Part shown: piece after piece, positions 59,238 through 64,000 of the stretch
Position numbering within the stretch: position 1 is the first letter of the stretch
Layout of the letters: every line of letters begins with the position of its first letter
Assembly: GCF_029870595.1 (NCBI RefSeq)
Contig: NZ_JAPDIR010000010.1
Span: 117,096-181,095 of the forward strand
From: Sphingomonas sp. CBMAI 2297
GTDB taxonomy: Bacteria > Pseudomonadota > Alphaproteobacteria > Sphingomonadales > Sphingomonadaceae
Direction: 5' to 3'
DNA: 64,000 nucleotides
Position numbers and translations under genes: made by a program
Notes under the pieces: generated by a model
Told to the model about the DNA's origin: nothing
The model's input: the letters and a program-made list of their open reading frames with translations, nothing else
The model's database searches: none

Positions 59238-60899
59238 CTAAGCCGCGATCAGCCGCTCGGCCTGGGCACGCGCCTCGTCGGTGATCTCGGCCCCGGAGAG
59301 CATGCGGGCGATCTCCTCGCGGCGCGCCGCCGCGTCGAGCGGCGTGACTCCCGTGCGCGTGACCGTCCCGTCATGGCTCTTGGCGATGAGCAGGTGGCGG
59401 GCGCCGCGCGCCGCCACCTGCGGGCTGTGCGTCACCACCAGCACCTGCGCCGTGTCGGCCAGCCGGGCCAGCCGCTCCCCGATCGCGCTCGCCACTGCGC
59501 CGCCGACGCCCCGATCGATCTCGTCGAAGATCAGCGTCCGCGCCCCGCCCTCCTCGGCCAGCGCCACCTTCATCGCCAGGATGAAGCGCGAAAGCTCGCC
59601 GCCCGAGGCGATCTTGACCAGCGGCGCGAAGGGGGCACCCGGATTGGTGGAGACTTCGAACTCCACCCGGTCCATGCCGAAGGACGACCAGCTCGCCTCG
59701 TCCTGCGGCTCCACCACGGTGCGGAAACGCGCGGCGTCGAGCTTCAGGGGCTTGAGCTCGGTCGCCACCGCGGCGTCCAGCCGGGCGGCGGCCATGGCGC
59801 GCAGCGCGGACAATGATTTCGCCGCGTCGGCATAGGCACGGTGCGCGTCGGCCACCACTGCCTCGAGCCGTGCGATCCCCGCCCCGCCGCTCTCGACCCG
59901 TTCGAGCCGGCCGGCCAGTTCCTCGAGCAGCGCCGGCAGTTCGTCGGGCTGGGCCCGGTGCTTGCGCGCCAGCCCGCGCAACTCGAACAGCCGGGCCTCG
60001 TCCGCCTCGAGCGCGGCGGGATCGAAGGCCAGCGCCTCGGCGGCGGCATCCACCCGGTCCTGCGCGTCGGCGGCCTCGGTGATCGCGCGGTCGATCGCGG
60101 CGAGCGCCTCGGCGAGCGCCTCGTGATCCCCGGCGATCCGCTCCAGCACGCGTGCGGCCTGGCGAAGCTGGCTCACCCCCCCTTCCGAACCGTCGAGCAG
60201 CTCCGCGATACCCTGCAGCTCGCCCGCGATCTTCTCGCCGCGCTGCATGGCGGCACGGCGCTCGGCCAGCACCGCCTCCTCGCCCGCTTCCGGAGCAAGG
60301 GCGCGCAGCTCCGCGACGGCATGTTCCAGCCATTCGCGGTCGCGCTCGGCCAGGTCCTGCTCGGCCCGCGCCACCGCGAGCGCCGCCTCGGCGTCGCGCC
60401 AGGCCCGATGGGCGATCGCCACCGGGCCGGGATCGCAGCGCCCAAAGGCGTCGAGCAGCGCGCGGTGGCCGCGCGGATTGAGCATCCCGCGATCGTCATG
60501 CTGGCCATGGATCTCCACCAGATGCGGCGCCAGTTCGCGCAGCAGGCCGGCGGAGGCCGGCTGATCGTTGAGAAAGGCACGGCTGCCGCCATCGGCCTTG
60601 ACGATGCGCCGGACGATCAGCGGCTCGCCCGGCTCCAGCTCCAGCCCGTTCTGATGGAACAGATTGGCGACCTCGCCGTCCCGCGCCGGCACGTCGAAGG
60701 TCGCGGTCACCACCGCCTGCGCCGCGCCCTGGCGCACCAGCCCGGTCTCGCCGCGCGCGCCCAGCGCCAGCCCCAGCGCATCGAGCAGGATCGACTTGCC
60801 CGCCCCGGTCTCGCCGGTGAGCACGCCGAGCCCCGCTCCGAACTCCAGGTCGAGCGCCTCGATCAAAACGACGTCGCGAATGGCCAGCGCAGTCAGCAT
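59238..60899 (-). CDS. recN: DNA repair protein RecN
   Basis: The 553-residue SMC-like ATPase has the Walker A motif GETGAGKS (residues 29-36), VEIHGQHDDRGML, a long coiled-coil middle, the signature-like region SGGELSRFILAMKVAL, and the Walker B/D-loop IFDEIDRGVGGAVASAIG. It binds double-strand break ends and helps recombination. It follows bamD by 48 bases on the same strand, the usual alphaproteobacterial bamD-recN order. Confidence 0.96.
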   Translation of the reverse strand: MLTALAIRDVVLIEALDLEFGAGLGVLTGETGAGKSILLDALGLALGARGETGLVRQGAAQAVVTATFDVPARDGEVANLFHQNGLELEPGEPLIVRRIVKADGGSRAFLNDQPASAGLLRELAPHLVEIHGQHDDRGMLNPRGHRALLDAFGRCDPGPVAIAHRAWRDAEAALAVARAEQDLAERDREWLEHAVAELRALAPEAGEEAVLAERRAAMQRGEKIAGELQGIAELLDGSEGGVSQLRQAARVLERIAGDHEALAEALAAIDRAITEAADAQDRVDAAAEALAFDPAALEADEARLFELRGLARKHRAQPDELPALLEELAGRLERVESGGAGIARLEAVVADAHRAYADAAKSLSALRAMAAARLDAAVATELKPLKLDAARFRTVVEPQDEASWSSFGMDRVEFEVSTNPGAPFAPLVKIASGGELSRFILAMKVALAEEGGARTLIFDEIDRGVGGAVASAIGERLARLADTAQVLVVTHSPQVAARGARHLLIAKSHDGTVTRTGVTPLDAAARREEIARMLSGAEITDEARAQAERLIAA

Positions 60900-60947
60900 G
60901 CGCCTGCTTCTATCGCAGGAACTTAACGAGAACGAAAGCCCCGGCCA

Positions 60948-61766
60948 TCAGCTCGCGGGCTTGGCGGTCGCCGTCTCGGCCTGCTTCAGCTTGCCCTGGT
61001 TCGCCTGCATCAGCTTATAGGCATGATTGTACCAGTCGGTACCCGGATAGTTGGCGCCGAGCACGGCCGCGGCCTTCTCCGCTTCTTCGGGCACGCCGAG
61101 CGCGAGATAGGATTCGGTGAGGCGCATTAGCGCCTCCGGCACGTGCGTGGTCGTCTGATACTGGTCGACCACCGTGCGGAAGCGCAGCGTCGCCGAGAGC
61201 CACTGGCCGCGCGTCTCGTAGAAGCGGCCGATCTCCATTTCCTTGCCGGCGAGGTGATCGCGGACCAGATCGATCTTCAGGCGGGCATCGGCGGCATATT
61301 TGGTGTTCGGATAACGGCGGGTCAGCTCGCCCAGCGAATCGAGCGCCTGCTGCGTGATCTTCTGGTCGCGCGTCACGTCCTGGATCTGCTCGTAATAGCA
61401 CAGGCCGATCAGATAATAGGCATAGGGCGCGTCGCGATTGCCCGGGTGGACGGCGAGGAAGCGCTGCGCCGACGAGATGGACTCGGTATAGTCGCGGTTC
61501 AGATAATAGCTGAACGCGCCCATCAGCTGCGCGCGGCGGGCCCAGACCGAATAGGGGTGCTGGCGCTCGACTTCATCGAACAAGGCCGCGGCCAGCTTGT
61601 ACTGATGCTGGTCGAGCTTCTGCTTGGCAGTGGAATAGAGCGTGCCGACGTCGCGCGCGACATAGGGAAGGTCCTTGCTGCCGCCCTTCTTGGCGCAACC
61701 GGCCATCGAGAGCGCGAGAACCGGGAGAAGAGCGAGCGCGAGCGCGCGGGTGGTGGGAGTACGCAT
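60948..61766 (-). CDS. bamD: Outer membrane assembly lipoprotein BamD
   Basis: The 272-residue protein is a lipoprotein with the lipobox LSMAGC (Cys24). It is followed by TPR-like repeats, with LYSTAKQKLDQHQYKLAAAL, VERQHPYSVWARRAQLMGAF and LGELTRRYPNTKYAADA. It belongs to the BAM complex, which inserts beta-barrel proteins into the outer membrane, and is essential in most bacteria. recN follows in the same transcript. The divergent gene is the mannose-6-phosphate isomerase. Confidence 0.95.
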   Translation of the reverse strand: MRTPTTRALALALLPVLALSMAGCAKKGGSKDLPYVARDVGTLYSTAKQKLDQHQYKLAAALFDEVERQHPYSVWARRAQLMGAFSYYLNRDYTESISSAQRFLAVHPGNRDAPYAYYLIGLCYYEQIQDVTRDQKITQQALDSLGELTRRYPNTKYAADARLKIDLVRDHLAGKEMEIGRFYETRGQWLSATLRFRTVVDQYQTTTHVPEALMRLTESYLALGVPEEAEKAAAVLGANYPGTDWYNHAYKLMQANQGKLKQAETATAKPAS

Positions 61767-61885
61767 GGGTGGGGGTCTTAGCCCGGTCCAGTGGCGTCAA
61801 ACAATCCTTTTCGCGGCGGGATTGCGGCGGACCCGCGACAGGCGCCGCGCGTTGCGCTAGCGAGCCCTGATTCGGGAGGAAATTC

Positions 61886-62710
61886 GTGACCGCGACCTTG
61901 CTTGCCACACACCGCGTCGACAAACCCTGGGGCCGCCACACGCTCTGGCCGGGCTTCCCCGATCCGGCGGCGGACGGCGGGCCGGTGGGCGAGATCTGGT
62001 TCCAGACGCCGGGCGACAGCACGCCCGACCTGCTGATCAAATATCTCTTCACCAGCGAGAAGCTGTCGGTCCAGGTCCATCCCGACGACGCGCAGGCGCA
62101 CGCCGCCGGGCTGCCGCGCGGCAAGGACGAATGCTGGGTGATCCTCGATGCCGAGCCCGATTCGACGATCGCGCTGGGCACCATTCGGCCCGTCGACCGC
62201 GAGACGCTGCGCGCCGCCGCGCTCGACGGCTCGATCGAGGACCTGCTCGACTGGAAGCCGGTCAAGGCGGGCGACTTCTTCTATTCGGGTTCGGGCACGA
62301 TCCACGCGATCGGCGCCGGGATCACCCTGGTCGAAGTGCAGCAGAACAGCGAGACCACCTATCGCCTCTACGACTATGGGCGCCCGCGCGAGCTCCATCT
62401 CGACCAGGGCATCGCCGTCTCCGATCCCGTCCCCTATGTGCCGCACCCGATGCCGGGCCGCGTCGCGGACGGCCGGGAGATATTGGTCGAGGGGCCGAAA
62501 TTCGTGCTCGAGCGCTGGGAAGGCGGCCCGCGCACGCTCGACCTGCCCCAGGACGTCACCGGCTGGCTGATCCCGCTGCGCGGCGAAGGCGTGGTGGACG
62601 GCGTGGCCTTTCGCGCCGGCGAATGCGTGACGCTCCAGGGCAGCGCCAGCCTTCATGCCGAGGCGGGCAGCGACCTGCTCTTCGCCTATCCGGGAGACAA
62701 GCGGCTCTGA
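61886..62710 (+). CDS. manA: Class I mannose-6-phosphate isomerase
   Basis: The 274-residue protein starts at GTG (61886, GGGAGGAAATTC before it). It has HRVDKPWGRHTLWPGF, the metal-site QVHPDD, GKDECWVILD with the second-site Glu, SGTIHAIGAGITLVEVQQNS and TYRLYDYGRPRELH, all family marks. It interconverts mannose-6-phosphate and fructose-6-phosphate, feeding polysaccharide synthesis. It is shorter than E. coli ManA, as is normal for this branch. It is divergent from bamD. Confidence 0.92.
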   Translation: MTATLLATHRVDKPWGRHTLWPGFPDPAADGGPVGEIWFQTPGDSTPDLLIKYLFTSEKLSVQVHPDDAQAHAAGLPRGKDECWVILDAEPDSTIALGTIRPVDRETLRAAALDGSIEDLLDWKPVKAGDFFYSGSGTIHAIGAGITLVEVQQNSETTYRLYDYGRPRELHLDQGIAVSDPVPYVPHPMPGRVADGREILVEGPKFVLERWEGGPRTLDLPQDVTGWLIPLRGEGVVDGVAFRAGECVTLQGSASLHAEAGSDLLFAYPGDKRL

Positions 62711-62726
62711 GCCATGGCCGTGCGAT

Positions 62727-62749
62727 GAACGGGAAGTAGTTTCCCGTTC
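62727..62749 (+). terminator. Hairpin after manA
   Basis: The arms GAACGGGAA and TTCCCGTTC are separated by five bases, 16 bases past the stop. No T tract follows, so termination is only probable. Confidence 0.5.
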
Positions 62750-62806
62750 ACGCAACTCGCCTCCTTGCGGTACGTTGGATGGCAGGAACCATAAGGAGGA
62801 CTCCCC

Positions 62807-63319
62807 ATGCGTATCCTTTTTGCCGTTGCGATCGCCGGCGCCGGCCTTGCCGTGGCGCCCGCCAGCGCGGCCCCCATCGCCAACGCGCCGCTCGCGACCA
62901 GCGCGGCCGTGACCGCCGCCGCCCCGCAGGACTGGCGCGACCGCGATCGCTATGATCGCCGCGACCGTCGCGACGACCGCCAGTGGCGGAGCGATTGGCG
63001 CCGCTATCGCAACTACGACTATAACCGCCTGCCCCCGGGCGAGCGCTATTACAATCCGGCGGACTATTATCGCGACGGCCGCTATTATCGCGAGCGCCGC
63101 CTGACCCGGAACGACCGCGTCTATCGCGGCAATGACGGGCGCTATTATTGCCGCCGCTCGGACGGCACGACCGGCCTGATCGTGGGCGGCGTCGCGGGCG
63201 GTCTGCTCGGCAACGCGCTGTCGGACGGCCGCAACGCCACGCTCGGCACGCTGCTCGGCGCGGCCGCGGGCGCGGCGCTGGGCTCGTCGGTCGATCGCGG
63301 CGACGTTCGCTGCCGCTAA
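62807..63319 (+). CDS. Exported glycine-zipper protein
   Basis: The 170-residue protein has a signal peptide (1-21, ending ASAA). A central region is very rich in Arg, Asp and Tyr (for example DRRDDRQWRSDWRRYRNYDY). A C-terminal glycine zipper (GLIVGGVAGGLLGNAL and LGTLLGAAAGAALGSSVDRG) forms two membrane-active helices. Proteins of this class are envelope proteins, probably attached to the outer membrane; the function is unknown. The ribosome-binding site is AAGGAGG. A strong intrinsic terminator follows. Confidence 0.88.
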   Translation: MRILFAVAIAGAGLAVAPASAAPIANAPLATSAAVTAAAPQDWRDRDRYDRRDRRDDRQWRSDWRRYRNYDYNRLPPGERYYNPADYYRDGRYYRERRLTRNDRVYRGNDGRYYCRRSDGTTGLIVGGVAGGLLGNALSDGRNATLGTLLGAAAGAALGSSVDRGDVRCR

Positions 63320-63342
63320 GAGCTTGCCACGCAGGCAGAGAG

Positions 63343-63370
63343 GGGCCCGGCGGCGACGCCGGGCCCTTTT
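63343..63370 (+). terminator. Intrinsic terminator after the glycine-zipper gene
   Basis: A perfect ten-base stem (GGGCCCGGCG with CGCCGGGCCC) around GCGA is followed by four T and CTC, 23 bases after the stop. Confidence 0.85.
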
Positions 63371-63391
63371 CTCATGCGCGAACGGCGCGGA

Positions 63392-63625
63392 TCAGAAGAT
63401 GAAGCCGCCCAGCCAGAGGCGAACGATGCCGACGATCGCGACGACGATGTTGAGGTTGCGCCCGGTGTTCGAATCGGAAAGCGCCCCCAGCGCGATGCCG
63501 ACCACGGCCACCGGGATCACCATATAGTTGAGCCAGCCGAGGAACGGGATCAGCGCGATCAGCATGAGCGGCAGGGCAATGATGCCCACTAGGATCGAGA
63601 TCAGGTTCAGCATGGCAGCCGTCAT
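63392..63625 (-). CDS. Small two- or three-span membrane protein
   Basis: The 77-residue protein is almost wholly hydrophobic, with spans at about residues 5-27, 31-49 and 58-75 and one polar loop (SDSNTGRNLN). No family was recognised. The ATG at 63625 follows GGATGGGG; another ATG lies four codons downstream. It lies 34 bases after the SOUL-like gene on the same strand and is probably co-transcribed with it. Confidence 0.7.
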   Translation of the reverse strand: MTAAMLNLISILVGIIALPLMLIALIPFLGWLNYMVIPVAVVGIALGALSDSNTGRNLNIVVAIVGIVRLWLGGFIF

Positions 63626-63659
63626 ACCCCATCCAAGGTGTATTAGCAATATATAACAG

Positions 63660-64000
63660 CTACGCCGCGAGCGGGATCAGCACCTCGATGCGCTTGAGGA
63701 GCGCGGGCGTGAAAGGCGAATTGTAGAAGGCATGCTCGACCGGCCCGGCGGGACGGAAGCCGTTGTCGCCGATCCAGGCGCGCAGCTCCGCCTCGTGCGC
63801 GTCGAGCTGGCCGTCGCTGTCGACGCCGGTGAAGCGCAGCGCGGCGATCCGCCGGGCGGGGAGCATGCGCAGCCGCACGCCGGCGGACGGATCGGGCAGG
63901 GTCTCGATGCTCGCATCGGCCGGCATCACGAAGCGGGTGCGCCAGCCGCGCCCGTCCTCGTCCCCGTCGGACAGCACCGGCACCGTCATCGGCAGGCGCC
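63660..64000 (-). CDS. SOUL family heme-binding protein, 3' part
   Basis: The C-terminal 113 or so residues are visible; the gene continues beyond the window end. The first ATG in view sits inside the conserved phrase LPMTVPVLSDG, which corresponds to the internal AMTAPV motif of SOUL proteins, so it is not the real start. Further marks are RFVMPADASIETLP, AALRFTGVDSD, and the C-terminal AFYNSPFTPALLKRIEVLIP. The family binds heme; its bacterial role is unclear. Confidence 0.85.
   Translation of the reverse strand, partial: RLPMTVPVLSDGDEDGRGWRTRFVMPADASIETLPDPSAGVRLRMLPARRIAALRFTGVDSDGQLDAHEAELRAWIGDNGFRPAGPVEHAFYNSPFTPALLKRIEVLIPLAA

Noticed and set aside
63660..63989. The 109-codon ORF at the window end taken as a complete gene
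   Set aside because: Its first Met lies inside the conserved internal motif of SOUL proteins and the frame stays open to the window end, so the gene is treated as partial.

Overview
The window is a GC-rich chromosomal segment that looks like a sphingomonad (order Sphingomonadales, Alphaproteobacteria). The signs are CpdR next to an N-formylglutamate amidohydrolase, a TrcR/DUF1013 regulator, UrcA, DUF1192 and DUF1289 proteins, a SapC protein, and many copies of the short intergenic palindrome CGTCATCCCCGC-N4-GCGGGGATGACG. I name no species. No ribosomal RNA, CRISPR array, integrase, transposase or prophage was seen.

Layout. Positions 1-6300: the 5' part of mmsA, a degenerate ABC-type ATPase, a soluble CBS/MCP chemoreceptor, a methyltransferase, a small AT-richer gene held between two near-identical terminators beside tRNA-Val(GAC), then cpdR and an N-formylglutamate amidohydrolase. 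Positions 6300-9900: a convincing unannotated small RNA (own promoter, three stems, CUCCUCCC segment, intrinsic terminator), cytochrome b561, SapC and an FAD oxidoreductase. Positions 9900-18750: a DEAD-box helicase/thioredoxin/DUF1289 operon, a group of catabolic and detoxification enzymes with an HxlR regulator and a likely operator, and trcR. Positions 18750-26400: a 0.5 kb repeat-rich gap, a plcP-agt pair (phosphate-starvation lipid remodelling), a GST, the yqiJ-yqiK flotillin operon, a quinone oxidoreductase and DUF1192. Positions 26500-40440: clpA, an UrcA protein and a divergent secreted protein of unknown function, a 7TMR-DISM/GGDEF protein, an acyl-CoA synthetase with a cupredoxin, an aldehyde dehydrogenase, and a housekeeping run xseB-ispA-coaD-ppi-queA.

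Positions 40576-55136 lie between queA and tgt, two genes of one tRNA-modification pathway that are often close together. This stretch holds a 3101-residue YD-repeat (RHS-like) protein with a LysM domain and a visibly AT-richer C-terminal tip carrying HEXXH plus a downstream Glu. It also holds an EF-hand protein, CDF and ChaA-type cation transporters, a HAD phosphatase, a MarR-GNAT fusion and a cupin. This is the clearest accessory region. The tip has no immunity gene beside it. Positions 55181-64000 return to core functions: tgt, a SleB-type cell-wall hydrolase, recN, bamD, mannose-6-phosphate isomerase, small envelope proteins and a SOUL-type heme-binding protein cut by the window end.

Best leads: the giant YD-repeat protein with its exchanged metallopeptidase-like tip, the small RNA at 6342-6446, the plcP-agt operon, the ABC-ATPase relative lacking every catalytic motif, and the long-inverted-repeat elements at 683-806 and 18991-19127.
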